Origin: Bradyrhizobium diazoefficiens
GTDB lineage: Bacteria; Pseudomonadota; Alphaproteobacteria; Rhizobiales; Xanthobacteraceae
Direction: 5' to 3'
Length of the DNA stretch: 64,000 nucleotides
Assembly (NCBI RefSeq): GCF_016616235.1
Contig: NZ_CP067100.1
Coordinates: 930,001 to 994,000 of the forward strand
Shown here one piece after another: positions 8,772-17,559 of the stretch. Below the pieces are notes generated by a model. That model was not told the origin of the DNA, ran no database searches, and saw only the letters and a list, made by a program, of their open reading frames with translations. Positions within the stretch are counted from its first letter, which is position 1; each line of letters begins with the position of its first letter. A program made the position numbers and the translations under genes.

Positions 8772-8874
8772 GCTGTCATCACCCGCGAAAGCGGGTGATC
8801 CAGTACGCCGCAGCGGTCGTGATGAATCGAGACAGCGGTGATTACTGGACCCCGCTTTCGCGGGGTATGACAGC
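8772..8874. repeat. Inverted pair of palindromic repeats upstream of dapD
   Basis: Outer ends GCTGTCAT and ATGACAGC, hairpins CACCCGCGAAAGCGGGTG and CCCCGCTTTCGCGGGG, inner ATCCAGTAC and TTACTGGA. Same layout as 5629-5753 and 6537-6641. It reaches the stop codon of the following nucleotidase gene. Confidence 0.8.
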
Positions 8875-9569
8875 TACTTGGGGTGGGGCAACCCCGCCAA
8901 AAACCCCGTCAGATCATCCGTGACGTGGTCGACATGGGCGGCATCGCGCCCTTCCAGCTCCCAGTCCTCGCGCACCACTTCCTTGGTGCCGTCGGGCACC
9001 ACCAGCACGGTGGTCATGCCGAGCGCGTGCGGGACGGTGAGGTTGCGGGCGAGGTCCTCGAACATCGCGGCCCGGGTCGGATCGACCGCATGGTCGGCGA
9101 GGAATTTTTGATAGGTCTGCGGCGCCGGCTTCGGCTCGAAGCCGGCCGCGATGATGTCGAACACGCCGTCGAAGTGGCTGCCGAGGCCGAGCCGCGCCAG
9201 CACGGCGTCGACATGGTCCACCGAGCCGTTGGTCAGGATCAGCTTGCGCCCCGGCAGCTTGGCGATGGCTGCGCCGAGCTGCGGGTTCGGCTCCAGCGGG
9301 GAGTGGTCGATCTTGTGCACATAGGCGAGATAATCGTCGGCGGAGACGCCATGCAGGGTCATCATGCCGCGCATGGTGGTGCCGAAGCGCCGGTAATAGT
9401 CCTTCTGGATATTGCGCGCTTCCTCAGGACCGACATTCAGCCAGTTGCACACGAATTCCCCGATCCGCGCATCGACCTGCTGCCACAGATTGACGTGATG
9501 CGGATAGAGCGTGTTGTCGAGGTCGAACACCCAGGTGTCGACATGGGTGAAGGCGCGGAGCGATTTCAT
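8874..9569 (-). CDS. HAD-family pyrimidine 5'-nucleotidase
   Basis: 231 residues from ATG 9569; the frame is open further upstream but that extension overlaps the neighbouring DUF1036 gene and lacks domain features. A haloacid-dehalogenase phosphatase with motif I DLDNTLYP (nucleophile D16, acid D18), motif II LILTNGS, the motif III lysine in FEPKPAPQTYQ and motif IV AMFEDLARNL. It matches the SDT1/pyrimidine 5'-nucleotidase subgroup, which dephosphorylates UMP/CMP-like nucleotides or clears non-canonical nucleotides. The exact substrate is inferred from family. The 14-base gap to the upstream DUF1036 gene on the same strand suggests cotranscription. Confidence 0.9.
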   Translation of the reverse strand: MKSLRAFTHVDTWVFDLDNTLYPHHVNLWQQVDARIGEFVCNWLNVGPEEARNIQKDYYRRFGTTMRGMMTLHGVSADDYLAYVHKIDHSPLEPNPQLGAAIAKLPGRKLILTNGSVDHVDAVLARLGLGSHFDGVFDIIAAGFEPKPAPQTYQKFLADHAVDPTRAAMFEDLARNLTVPHALGMTTVLVVPDGTKEVVREDWELEGRDAAHVDHVTDDLTGFLAGLPHPK

Positions 9570-9583
9570 GACAACTCTCTCAA

Positions 9584-10642
9584 TCACGGCACCGAAAAGC
9601 GCAGCGTTTTGCCGCCGCTCGACATGTCCACGGCACCAAAGCCCGTCGCTACAAACCCGCGCGCGCCGCAATCGGTCTGCTCGTTGGTCTCGAATTTGGT
9701 CTCGCGCGTGCAGAGCTGCTTGTCGCCGCCCCAGTTCAGCGGCTTGTCCTTCAGCTTGATGATGCGGTTGTCGGCATCGAGCGCCTCCGCGAAGCTGAAG
9801 ATCTGCTTCGGCGTGCCCGCGACATCGGGATGCAGGCAGGTCTTGGGATCGATGCGATACCAGCCGCGGCTCGTCACCGATTTGCCGTCGTCGGTGGCGA
9901 CCGCTGCCATCACCTTGTGCGGCGTGTCGTTGCACCAGGTCAGGCCGCTCGGCGACGGCGTCTGCGTCGCATCGACCATGGTCTTGAAGAAATTCGGCGA
10001 CGATACGGCGTCGGACGACAGGCCGCGGCTCTTCAGGAACGCGGCCAGCGCGGCTTGCGTCTTCGGTCCGTCGACGCCGTCGATCGCGCCGACGTCGTAG
10101 CCGATGATCACCAGCAGGCGCTGGATGCCGGCAAGGCGCGCCTGCTCGTCGTCATATTCGGAATCCTCGGCGAGATAGGAGACCAGATTGCCGTCTGCGC
10201 CTTGCGTCGGCGTCACCTGCGTGAAGGGGACTTGCGTCTGGCCGCTGCGGCATTGCCGCGCCGCGGCGATGACGAAATTGTCCTGCGCCACGCACAGCAT
10301 GTCGCTGCCGTTCTGTGGGATCGGGGAAGCGCCATAGACGCCGAGCGCGCGGGCGTTGAGCAGGATGCGGTCGGCGGACAGCGTGCCCTGCACCACGACG
10401 CGGCAGGTGGCAGGATCGATCCTGAACCAGCCGCGCGTCGCGGTCGCCGCCTTGTCGTCGATGCCGATCGCGGCCTCGACGACATAAGACATGCGGTTGC
10501 AGATCTTGAGGTCGGCGAAGGCCGGTGCGGAGGAGAAGAGATAAGAGACAGCCGCGGCCGGCAGTGTCATCAGGAAGCGCGTGAGGGCCGAGCGGCGAGG
10601 CCGCCGCTCTCCCGACTCCGTTCCTGGCCGCGCGCTCATCAC
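9584..10642 (-). CDS. Exported DUF1036-domain protein with peptidoglycan-binding-like module
   Basis: 352 residues if begun at the GTG at 10642, or 351 from ATG 10639, which overlaps the argB stop by one base. A hydrophobic signal region (about 21-43, ending APAFA) is followed by a DUF1036 domain ([14 protein letters not shown] onwards), a central segment resembling a peptidoglycan-binding repeat ([30 protein letters not shown]) and a second DUF1036 domain ([14 protein letters not shown]). Each DUF1036 copy has the RGWxRIDPxTC pattern with a conserved Cys. Function is unknown; export and the central module suggest a periplasmic or cell-wall role. Cotranscribed with argB upstream. Confidence 0.85.
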   Translation of the reverse strand: MMSARPGTESGERRPRRSALTRFLMTLPAAAVSYLFSSAPAFADLKICNRMSYVVEAAIGIDDKAATATRGWFRIDPATCRVVVQGTLSADRILLNARALGVYGASPIPQNGSDMLCVAQDNFVIAAARQCRSGQTQVPFTQVTPTQGADGNLVSYLAEDSEYDDEQARLAGIQRLLVIIGYDVGAIDGVDGPKTQAALAAFLKSRGLSSDAVSSPNFFKTMVDATQTPSPSGLTWCNDTPHKVMAAVATDDGKSVTSRGWYRIDPKTCLHPDVAGTPKQIFSFAEALDADNRIIKLKDKPLNWGGDKQLCTRETKFETNEQTDCGARGFVATGFGAVDMSSGGKTLRFSVP

Positions 10643-11526
10643 TTGTGGATCAGCGTGCCCGTGCCCTGGTTGGTGAAGAGCTCGAGCAGCACCGCATGCT
10701 GCATCTTGCCGTCGATGATGACGACGCCTTCGACACCCTGTTCGAGCGCGTAGATGCAGGTCTCGACCTTCGGGATCATGCCGCCGGAAATGGTGCCGTC
10801 GGCGATCAGTTTTCGCGCGTCTTTCACCGACAATTGCGGGATCAGCTTCTTCGACTTGTCGAGCACGCCCGGCACGTCGGTGAGCAGCAACAGGCGCTTG
10901 GCCTTCAACGCGCCGGCAACCGCGCCGGCAAAGGTGTCGGCGTTGACGTTCAGCGTCAGCCCTTCCTTGGAGGTTGCCAATGGCGCCAGCACCGGGATCA
11001 GCTCGTAGCCGATCAGCTGGTTGAGCAGAGTGAGGTCGACCTTCTCGGGGTCGCCGACGAACCCGAGATCGATCGCCTTCTCGATATGCGAATCCGGATC
11101 GATGATGGTGCGCGTCGTCTTCGCCGCCTTCACCATGTTGCCGTCCTTGCCCGAGAGTCCCACGGCCTTGCCGCCGGCTTCGTTGATATAGCCGACGATC
11201 TGCTTGTTGACGGAGCCGGCCAGCACCATCTCGACGATCTCGATGGTCGCGGCATCGGTGATGCGCAGGCCGGCGGCAAATTCCGACTGGATGCCGAGAC
11301 GCTTGAGCATGGTCGCGATCTGCGGCCCGCCGCCATGCACCACGACCGGATTGATCGCGGTCTGCTCGAGCAGCACGATATCGCGGGCAAAGTTCTTCGC
11401 GGTTTCCTCGTCGCCCATGGCATGGCCGCCATATTTGATGACGATGGTTTCCTCGTCATACTGCTGCATATGCGGCAGCGCTTCGGACAGGATGCGGGCC
11501 TGGTCGAGCGGGGAGATGTCGGTCAT
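10639..11526 (-). CDS. argB: Acetylglutamate kinase
   Basis: 295 residues. Phosphorylates N-acetylglutamate in arginine synthesis. Amino-acid-kinase fold with KYGGHAM (phosphate binding, about 30-36), VHGGGPQI (about 64-71), the acetylglutamate-binding segment [28 protein letters not shown], and the ATP-site region [12 protein letters not shown]. The length agrees with arginine-sensitive long forms. The stop overlaps the start of the following DUF1036 gene, so the two are coupled. A 267-base upstream gap holds a palindromic repeat. Confidence 0.97.
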   Translation of the reverse strand: MTDISPLDQARILSEALPHMQQYDEETIVIKYGGHAMGDEETAKNFARDIVLLEQTAINPVVVHGGGPQIATMLKRLGIQSEFAAGLRITDAATIEIVEMVLAGSVNKQIVGYINEAGGKAVGLSGKDGNMVKAAKTTRTIIDPDSHIEKAIDLGFVGDPEKVDLTLLNQLIGYELIPVLAPLATSKEGLTLNVNADTFAGAVAGALKAKRLLLLTDVPGVLDKSKKLIPQLSVKDARKLIADGTISGGMIPKVETCIYALEQGVEGVVIIDGKMQHAVLLELFTNQGTGTLIHK

Positions 11527-11599
11527 GTCACGATCTCGCTGGCGGGATGAACGCGGCCTGCGTTCTATCCGATTGGCGGGCGAGGCGCAAAGCGTGCTC

Positions 11600-11784
11600 T
11601 TACCCTCCCCTGGAGGGGTCCGGGACGAGCGTAGCTCGCCCGTGGTCGATCGCGCGAAGCGCGAGCGGGGTGGGGTGATCTCTCCACACGAACACCGTTG
11701 GATGGGGAAAGACCTTCACCCCACCCCGGCTCACATTTCGCTACGCTCAATATGAGCCGACCCTCCCCCACCAGGGGAGGGTAA
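11600..11784. repeat. Long palindromic mosaic repeat upstream of argB
   Basis: The ends are exact complements (TTACCCTCCCCTGG at 11600-11613 and CCAGGGGAGGGTAA at 11771-11784). Inside are smaller palindromes such as GAGCGTAGCTC and TCGCGCGAAGCGCGA and a GGGGTGGGGTGA / TTCACCCCACCCC pair. A mosaic element of the RIME type known from rhizobia; distinct from the GTCAT-ended repeats. Related to 60617-60760. Confidence 0.75.
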
Positions 11785-11793
11785 GAAAGAGCG

Positions 11794-12162
11794 TCACGTC
11801 CGCGCCACCACCGCCGCCAGCGTCACCACCAGCCAGCTCGCAATCATCACCGTTCCACCCGTCGGTGCCGCCATCGGAAACAGCGCGTGCCCCGCATATT
11901 GGCGCAAGGTCAGGTCGCCCGCGAACAGCGCGGCGCCGAGCGCGAAGCCGAACGCGGCGATGAGGCCAATTCCGCCGTGCAGGAGGCCGCGCGCGAGCAG
12001 CGCGACCGCTGCAAGGATGGCAGTCGCATGAAACAGCAGCATGGCGCTGGCGGAGGCGAGCCGGCTTGCATCCGCCCCATGGGCGGAGGCGGCGGCCAGC
12101 GCAACGCCGGCGGCGCCCATTAGGCCGGCGAGCCCGATCAGCAGGCGAAGCGCCACCATCAC
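11794..12162 (-). CDS. DUF423 membrane protein
   Basis: 122 residues with four predicted membrane helices and the DUF423 (YgdD-like) pattern: an N-terminal glycine/alanine-rich helix, AASAHGA (about 25-31), and the C-terminal AGHALFPMAAPTGGTVMIASW segment. Role unknown; small inner-membrane protein. Its ATG overlaps the engB stop by four bases (ATGA), so the two genes are translationally coupled. Confidence 0.88.
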   Translation of the reverse strand: MMVALRLLIGLAGLMGAAGVALAAASAHGADASRLASASAMLLFHATAILAAVALLARGLLHGGIGLIAAFGFALGAALFAGDLTLRQYAGHALFPMAAPTGGTVMIASWLVVTLAAVVART

Positions 12163-12812
12163 GGCGCCCGCTCTTCCAACAGCTTCGCCATCGCGGCCCG
12201 CAACTCGGCCATGCCGGTCGCGCTGCGCGAGGAGGTCGCGAGCACGTTCGGGAACGCGGCCGGATGCTTCGCCAGCGCCGCCTCGGTCTCGGCGATGCGC
12301 GATTGCAGCTCGGCAGGCTTCACCTGGTCGGCCTTGGTCAGCACGATCTGGTAGCTGACCGCGGAGCGGTCGAGCGTCCCGAGCACTTCCAGATCGACAT
12401 CCTTGAGCCCGTGGCGCGCGTCGATCAGCACGTAGACGCGCGCGAGCGAGGCGCGGCCCAGCAGGAATTTGTGGATCAGCTCGGTCCAGGACGCGACCTG
12501 GCTCTTCGGTGCCTTGGCGTAGCCGTAGCCGGGCATGTCGACGAGGCGCAGGTCGCTCTTCCCGGGGACCTCGAAGAAGATCAGCTCCTGGGTGCGGCCC
12601 GGCGTATGCGAGGTGCGCGCCAGCGCGTTGCGGCCGGTCAGCGCGTTGATCAGGCTCGACTTGCCGACATTGGAGCGGCCGGCAAAGGCGATCTCCAGCC
12701 CCGCCATCGGCGGCAGCGTCGCGATCGAGGGCGAGGCCCAGATGAACTGCCAGTCGCGGGCGAACAGCTTTCGCCCGGCCTCGATCAGCTTCGCATCTTT
12801 ATTGTCGGTCAT
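12159..12812 (-). CDS. engB: Ribosome biogenesis GTPase EngB (YihA/YsxC)
   Basis: 217 residues. A TRAFAC GTPase needed for assembly of the large ribosomal subunit. G1 GRSNVGKS (about 45-52), G2 threonine in SHTPGRTQ, G3 DMPGYG (about 93-98), G4 TKAD (about 158-161) and G5 ATSS (about 191-194). Length is normal. Followed by the DUF423 gene with a four-base overlap and preceded, after a palindromic repeat, by yidC in the same direction; engB next to yidC is a common arrangement in alphaproteobacteria. Confidence 0.96.
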   Translation of the reverse strand: MTDNKDAKLIEAGRKLFARDWQFIWASPSIATLPPMAGLEIAFAGRSNVGKSSLINALTGRNALARTSHTPGRTQELIFFEVPGKSDLRLVDMPGYGYAKAPKSQVASWTELIHKFLLGRASLARVYVLIDARHGLKDVDLEVLGTLDRSAVSYQIVLTKADQVKPAELQSRIAETEAALAKHPAAFPNVLATSSRSATGMAELRAAMAKLLEERAP

Positions 12813-12830
12813 GCGAAGGTTCTATCCTCT

Positions 12831-12921
12831 CGTCATGGCCGGGCTTGTCCCGGCCATCCACGTCTTGGCTAAGTTGCAACCCTCCAAAACGTGGATGCCC
12901 GGGACCGGCCCGGGCATGACG
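12831..12921. repeat. Paired palindromic repeat between yidC and engB
   Basis: CGTCATGGCCGGG...CCCGGCCATCCACGT on the left and ACGTGGATGCCCGGG...CCCGGGCATGACG on the right. Same family as 4567-4659. Confidence 0.8.
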
Positions 12922-12967
12922 ATGTGGAGGCATTTGCGCCCGCATGACCGCGCGCGCTCGTGCGAAG

Positions 12968-14821
12968 CTACGTCGCCTTCCGTGCAAACGTCGCCTTGAG
13001 ATTGTCGAACAGCTCCACCTTCACGCCGTTGCGGCGCATGATGAAGCTCTGCTGGAGCACCGAGAGCGTGTTGTTCCAGGCCCAATAGATCACGAGGCCC
13101 GCCGGGAAGCCCGCCAGCATGAAGGTGAAGATCAGCGGCATCCAGTTGAAGATGATCTGCTGCGTCGGATCGGGCGGCGTCGGGTTCAGCTTCATCTGGA
13201 ACCACATCGTGATGCCCATGATGATCGGCCAGATGCCGAGCGCGAGGTAATGGCCGAACACCGGGATCGTGGTCGGATCGTAGGGGATCAATCCGAACAG
13301 GGTGAAGAGGTTGGTCGGATCCGGCGCGGAGAGGTCCTTGATCCAGCCGAAGAAGTGTGCGTGCCGCATCTCGATGGTGACGAACAACACCTTGTAGAGC
13401 GAGAAGAACACCGGGATCTGGATCACCACGGGCAGACAGCCGGCGACGGGATTGATCTTCTCCTTGCGGTAGATCTCCATCATCTCCTGCTGCTGCTTCA
13501 CCTTGTCATCGGGGTAGCGCTCCTTCAGCGCCTGAAGCTGCGGCTGGATCGACTTCATCTTCGCCATCGAGGCGTAGGACTTGTTCGCCAAGGGGAAGAA
13601 CAGCAGCTTCACGATCACGGTCACGAGCAGGATCGAGATGCCGAAATTGCCGAAGAAGCGGTAGAAGAAGTCGAGCCCGAGGAACATCGGCTTGGTGATG
13701 AAGTAGAACCAGCCCCAGTCGATCAACAGATCGAAATGGTTGAGGCCGAGCTCCTTGTTGTAGCCGCCGAGGCCGGCGAACGGGAACACGCCGACGACGC
13801 CGGCCTCCTTGGCGCCCGCAAACAGCCGCGCATTCGCGGTGGCGGTGCCGCCGATCGCGACAGTGACGGGATCGAGCAGATAGTCGGTCTGATAGCCGTG
13901 GATGTTGTTGGCGAGGGTCGATGAAAAGCTCGCCTGGAGCTGGGCATTGGTGTCGGGCAGCAGCGCCGAAGCCCAGTACTTGTCGGTGATGCCGAGCCAG
14001 CCATTGGTGGCCTTGAAGTCGACCTTCTTGGCTTCGTCGATCTTCTTGTAGGCATATTCCTGCAGGCCGTGCTCGCCGAGATAGCCGATCAGGCCCTCAT
14101 GCAGGATGTAGTAGCCCGAGACGTGCGGCGTGCCGTGGCGCGAGATCAGCGCGAACGGATAGAGCGTGACAGGCGAATTGCCGACATTGCTCACCTCGTC
14201 CTTGATGCTGAAGAGATAATGGTCGTCGACCGAAATCGTGCGGCGGAAGGTCAGGCCCGCGCCATTGTCCCATTTCAGCACCACCGGCGTCGTCGGCGTC
14301 AGGCTGCCGCTGCCGTCCTGCTGCCAGACGGTCTGGGAATCAGGCACCTTTGCCGTCACGCCCGTGGCGGCCACCCAGCCGAACTCGGCGTAATAGGGTT
14401 CTGCCGTGCCCGAGGGCGAATAGAGGATGATCGGCGGCGATGTCGGGTCGACCGTTTCGCGGTACTGCACCAGCGCCAGATCGTCGATGCGGCCGCCTTT
14501 CAGCGAGACGCTGCCGGAAAGCCGCGGCGTGTCGATCTTCACGCGCGGGCTGGCTTCGATCGCGGCGCTGCGCGCAACGACCGGCTGGGCCTGCTGGCTC
14601 GCGCCCGGTGTCGACGGCTGCGCGGGGCCACCGGCCTGCGGCGTGGTGCCGGGCGTTGCGGAGGCCGTCGGCTGCGGCGTGCCCTTCTGGAGCTCGGCCT
14701 GCGTCTGCTGCAGGGCGCGCTGCTTCTCCATCTGCGGCACGTTGTAGAAATATTGCCAGGCGATCAGGACGAGGCCCGACAGAATGACGGCGAGGATGGT
14801 ATTGCGATTGTCGGTCATCAC
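12968..14821 (-). CDS. yidC: Membrane protein insertase YidC
   Basis: 617 residues, the Gram-negative long form. Helix 1 (about 7-25) anchors a large periplasmic domain after a Pro/Thr/Ala/Gln-rich linker (about 35-85). The conserved C-terminal core (about 375-590) has five helices, with the segments FFPLANKSYASMAKMK, PVAGCLPVVIQIPVFFSLYKVLF and IFNWMPLIFTFMLAGFPAGLVIYWAWNN. It inserts and folds inner-membrane proteins, alone or with SecYEG. It is preceded by rnpA (13-base gap) and rpmH on the same strand, the conserved rpmH-rnpA-yidC order, but without a yidD between rnpA and yidC. Confidence 0.97.
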   Translation of the reverse strand: MMTDNRNTILAVILSGLVLIAWQYFYNVPQMEKQRALQQTQAELQKGTPQPTASATPGTTPQAGGPAQPSTPGASQQAQPVVARSAAIEASPRVKIDTPRLSGSVSLKGGRIDDLALVQYRETVDPTSPPIILYSPSGTAEPYYAEFGWVAATGVTAKVPDSQTVWQQDGSGSLTPTTPVVLKWDNGAGLTFRRTISVDDHYLFSIKDEVSNVGNSPVTLYPFALISRHGTPHVSGYYILHEGLIGYLGEHGLQEYAYKKIDEAKKVDFKATNGWLGITDKYWASALLPDTNAQLQASFSSTLANNIHGYQTDYLLDPVTVAIGGTATANARLFAGAKEAGVVGVFPFAGLGGYNKELGLNHFDLLIDWGWFYFITKPMFLGLDFFYRFFGNFGISILLVTVIVKLLFFPLANKSYASMAKMKSIQPQLQALKERYPDDKVKQQQEMMEIYRKEKINPVAGCLPVVIQIPVFFSLYKVLFVTIEMRHAHFFGWIKDLSAPDPTNLFTLFGLIPYDPTTIPVFGHYLALGIWPIIMGITMWFQMKLNPTPPDPTQQIIFNWMPLIFTFMLAGFPAGLVIYWAWNNTLSVLQQSFIMRRNGVKVELFDNLKATFARKAT

Positions 14822-14834
14822 TATTGTCTCGTCA

Positions 14835-15221
14835 TCAATCCGGTTTGCGGCTGGTCGCTGCGGCGTGACCTGGCCTCTGGCCGCGCGCCTTGGCCGTATG
14901 CCGCGCGGGCTTGGTAAACGCTATGCGCAGATCGTCGAGCATGGTCGTGAAGTCGCGCGAGAGCGCGTCCCTTCGGCCGACCAGCACATAATCATGATGG
15001 GGCTGCATCGACACCGGATCGAGCCGCTTCACGAGTTCGCGAAGCCGGCGCCGGATGCGATTGCGCTCGGGGGCGTTGCCGTTCTTTTTGGTGACGGTGA
15101 AGCCGATTCTGACAGGGCCGAAATCGTCGCGGCGGCGGCTTTGCAGGACGAACGCGGGACTATTCACCCGCGCGCCATTGGCAACGGCGAGGAAATCCGC
15201 CCGCTGCCTCAGCCGATCCAT
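14835..15221 (-). CDS. rnpA: Ribonuclease P protein component
   Basis: 128 residues, basic. Protein subunit of RNase P, which trims the 5' leader of pre-tRNAs. The family signature is seen as RIGFTVTKKNGNAPERNRIRRRLRE (about 38-62), with the RNR motif of the RNA-contacting helix. The C-terminal tail (after about 112) is lysine/arginine rich and variable. It lies between rpmH (28 bases upstream) and yidC, giving one operon. Length is typical of alphaproteobacterial RnpA. Confidence 0.95.
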   Translation of the reverse strand: MDRLRQRADFLAVANGARVNSPAFVLQSRRRDDFGPVRIGFTVTKKNGNAPERNRIRRRLRELVKRLDPVSMQPHHDYVLVGRRDALSRDFTTMLDDLRIAFTKPARHTAKARGQRPGHAAATSRKPD

Positions 15222-15249
15222 GATGAAATCCCAAAAATGGGGGTCCGGC

Positions 15250-15384
15250 TCAGGCGCTCAGACGCTTGCGGCCGCGGGCGCGGCGGGCGGCGAGGACCTT
15301 GCGGCCGCCGGCAGTGGCGAGACGGGCACGGAAACCGTGACGGCGCTTGCGCACCAGTTTGCTGGGTTGATAAGTCCGCTTCAC
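15250..15384 (-). CDS. rpmH: 50S ribosomal protein L34 (GTG start)
   Basis: 44 residues beginning [16 protein letters not shown] after the initiator and ending GRKRLSA, the full L34 sequence. The initiator is GTG at 15382-15384, with the ribosome site GGAG 11 bases upstream. No ATG stands at this place; the in-frame upstream ATG at 15453 would add 23 residues unlike L34. A strong sigma70-type promoter lies at 15525-15553. First gene of the rpmH-rnpA-yidC operon. Confidence 0.97.
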   Translation of the reverse strand: MKRTYQPSKLVRKRRHGFRARLATAGGRKVLAARRARGRKRLSA

Positions 15385-15524
15385 GGGTTTTTCTCCGCTG
15401 ACCGGGCAATTTGCCTGTAGAATTGATGGTAAAGTCCGGAAGATGCGGCCCAAAACGGGCCCTTTTCGGCCCCAAGAGAGCCGCTCCCGGCGTCACACCG
15501 GGTCATCGCGGACAATTTGCGCGG

Positions 15525-15553
15525 CTTATAAGCGAGCGTCTTGTTTTCGTCAA
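15525..15553 (-). promoter_or_regulatory. Sigma70-type promoter for rpmH-rnpA
   Basis: On the minus strand a -35 hexamer TTGACG (15548-15553) and a -10 hexamer TATAAG (15525-15530) are separated by exactly 17 bases. The start of rpmH is about 140 bases downstream, leaving a long leader that contains GC-rich complementary stretches (about 15450-15500). Confidence 0.7.
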
Positions 15554-15717
15554 CGCCGCAAGAGCGCGCTGTTCCGGCCAATATCGCTGTTCGTGCGGGC
15601 TTTTTAACCCATGAGGTAGCGACTCGCGGCGCCCGTGATTACATCCCACCTTGGCAGATTAGCGATCTGTAATTTGACCGGGCCGGGGGCGGACCGCATC
15701 CTTCCTCAGCCAGATCG

Positions 15718-15777
15718 TTCACCGGGCAAGTCGCTTACTGGGCAAGTCGCTCACTGGGCAAGTCGTTTACGGACAAG
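15718..15777. repeat. 16-base tandem repeat upstream of the histidine kinase
   Basis: Three full copies of a unit ending GGGCAAGTCG (15718-15733, 15734-15749, 15750-15765) and a degenerate fourth (15766-15777). The array ends 18 bases before the GTG start of the kinase gene. Confidence 0.75.
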
Positions 15778-15795
15778 GCAGCGAGGACGAATTTC

Positions 15796-17295
15796 GTGGC
15801 AACGACAGACCGCCAGCCGATCCAGGATGTGGATCAGCCGGATCCGCCGGCGGCGCGGCCGCGTGGAGCAGGCGGGCTCGGACTGTCGGGCAAGCTGCTG
15901 CTGCTGACCGTGCCGCTGGTGATGATTGCGGCGATCCTGCTCTACGTGCCCGCGATTGCGAACTTCTGGGTCAACCGGCTGAACGATCGCGTCGCGGCGG
16001 CGAACACGGCGGCGCTGGTGCTCGATGCCGCGCCGCTCGGCATGGTGCCCGATTCGCTGTCGCGCGAGATCCTGAAGAGCATCAATGCCCGCGCCGTCGC
16101 CATCAAGATGGGCCAGCAGCGCCGGCTGCTCGCCAGCGACAATCTGCCTACTGCGATCGACCATGACGTCGATCTACGCGACATGACGGTGTGGGAGGCG
16201 ATCACCGGCTCGTTCCAGATGATGCTGGAGACCGGCAACCAGCCGATCCGCATCGTCGGCCCCGGCGTCGGCAATGCCCAGTTCGTCGAGATCGTGACCG
16301 ACGAATTGCCGCTGCGGCAATCGATGTACCGTTTCTCCCGCAATGTCGTGGTGGTGGCGCTGGTCATCGGCGTGCTGACCGCCGGCCTGGTCTATCTCGC
16401 GCTCCATTATTTGTTCGTGCGTCCGATGCGGCGGCTGACCGCGAGCTTGGTCGGCTTCCATGAAAACCCCGAGAGCTCGGCCGGGATCATCGTGCCCAGC
16501 CAGCGCAGCGACGAAATTGGCGTCGCCGAGCGCGAACTGTCGGACATGCAGCGCGATCTGATGTCGATGCTGCATCAGAAGAGCCGGCTCGCCGCCCTTG
16601 GCCTCGCCGTGTCCAAGATCAACCACGATTTGCGCAATTTGCTGGCCTCGGCGCAGCTCTTGTCCGATCAGCTCGCCAGTGTGCCGGACCCGCGGGTGCA
16701 GCGCTTTGCGCCAAAACTGGTGCGCTCGCTCGAGCGGGCCATCGCGTTCTGCCAGTCGACACTCTCTTATGGCCGCGCCCAGGAGGCCGCGCCCGACCGC
16801 CGCATGATCCTGATCGAGCCCGTGGTGATGGAGGTGCGCGAGACGGCGGGCCTTGCCAACGACGCCTCGATCGCCTGGGTCGCCGCGATCGAGCGTGGGC
16901 TCGCGGTCGATGCCGATCCCGACCAGCTGTTCCGCGTGCTGCTCAACCTCGTCCGCAACGCCGCGCAGGCGCTGGAAAGCCATGCCTCGGGCGACGGCGG
17001 CGTGCAGCAGATCCGGATCACCGGAAAGCGCGAAGGCGCCGTCGCCATCATCGAGGTCTCCGACACCGGCCCCGGCGTGCCGCAGAAGACAAGGGAGCAC
17101 CTGTTCGAGGCGTTCCAGACCTCCGGCCGCCCCGGCGGCAGTGGGCTCGGCCTTGCCATCGCCGCGGAGCTGGTGCGCGCCCATGGCGGCGACATCCATC
17201 TGGTCGAAGGCACCATCGGCGCCACCTTCCGCATCGTTATCCCCGACCGCCCCGTGGAACTGCTTTCGATCCGCAACGAGCGGCAGCGGGCGTAG
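15796..17295 (+). CDS. Orphan membrane sensor histidine kinase
   Basis: 499 residues from a GTG at 15796 with GAGGACGA just upstream. Membrane helices at about 33-56 and 184-206 enclose a periplasmic sensor region; a HAMP-like segment follows (about 207-260). The phospho-accepting His is H277 in KINHDLRNLL, an unusual H-box with HDLRN in place of HELRTP, as in the HWE-like/other atypical sets. ATP-binding boxes: N (LLNLVRNAAQA, N384/N388), G1 DTGPGVP (423-429) and G2 GGSGLGL (447-453). No response regulator lies beside it, so the partner is unknown. Preceded by a 16-base tandem repeat. Confidence 0.9.
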   Translation: MATTDRQPIQDVDQPDPPAARPRGAGGLGLSGKLLLLTVPLVMIAAILLYVPAIANFWVNRLNDRVAAANTAALVLDAAPLGMVPDSLSREILKSINARAVAIKMGQQRRLLASDNLPTAIDHDVDLRDMTVWEAITGSFQMMLETGNQPIRIVGPGVGNAQFVEIVTDELPLRQSMYRFSRNVVVVALVIGVLTAGLVYLALHYLFVRPMRRLTASLVGFHENPESSAGIIVPSQRSDEIGVAERELSDMQRDLMSMLHQKSRLAALGLAVSKINHDLRNLLASAQLLSDQLASVPDPRVQRFAPKLVRSLERAIAFCQSTLSYGRAQEAAPDRRMILIEPVVMEVRETAGLANDASIAWVAAIERGLAVDADPDQLFRVLLNLVRNAAQALESHASGDGGVQQIRITGKREGAVAIIEVSDTGPGVPQKTREHLFEAFQTSGRPGGSGLGLAIAAELVRAHGGDIHLVEGTIGATFRIVIPDRPVELLSIRNERQRA

Positions 17296-17319
17296 CTCGG
17301 CCAGCGGCCGAGCGTCTCC

Positions 17320-17412
17320 CGTCATTCCGGGACTCGCGAAGCGAGAAGTGCGGAATCCCGAGGTTTGGCGCGGGATTCCGGGTTCGATGCTGCGCATCGC
17401 CCCGGAATGACG
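17320..17412. repeat. Palindromic repeat downstream of the histidine kinase
   Basis: CGTCATTCCGGG at the left and CCCGGAATGACG at the right are complementary; inner hairpins include ACTCGCGAAGCGAGA and CGATGCTGCGCATCG. A further family of GTCAT-ended palindromes. Confidence 0.75.
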
Positions 17413-17559
17413 CCGAAAACCGTCATCTTCCTGCAAAATCTCCCCATCCCGGACCTTGCCAACAGCGATAAGAGCGGTTAGTCAAAGCGCTCTTTCGCAC
17501 CCCTCCGGCGCTGTCCGGAGGCTGCCTGCGGGCCAAGGCCCGCACTGTTCGCGAAACAC

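Larger units (their letters stand above)
15385..15795. other. 411-base intergenic region between rpmH and the histidine kinase
   Basis: No convincing gene. It holds the rpmH promoter (15525-15553), a GC-rich rpmH leader with small complementary segments (for instance GGCCC...GGGCC around 15447-15465), and a 16-base tandem repeat near the kinase start. No DnaA-box cluster was seen, so there is no support for a replication origin here. Confidence 0.6.

Noticed and set aside
15385..15795. Possible chromosomal origin near rpmH-rnpA
   Set aside because: These genes flank origins in some bacteria, but no DnaA-box cluster, AT-rich unwinding region or dnaA/dnaN gene is visible.
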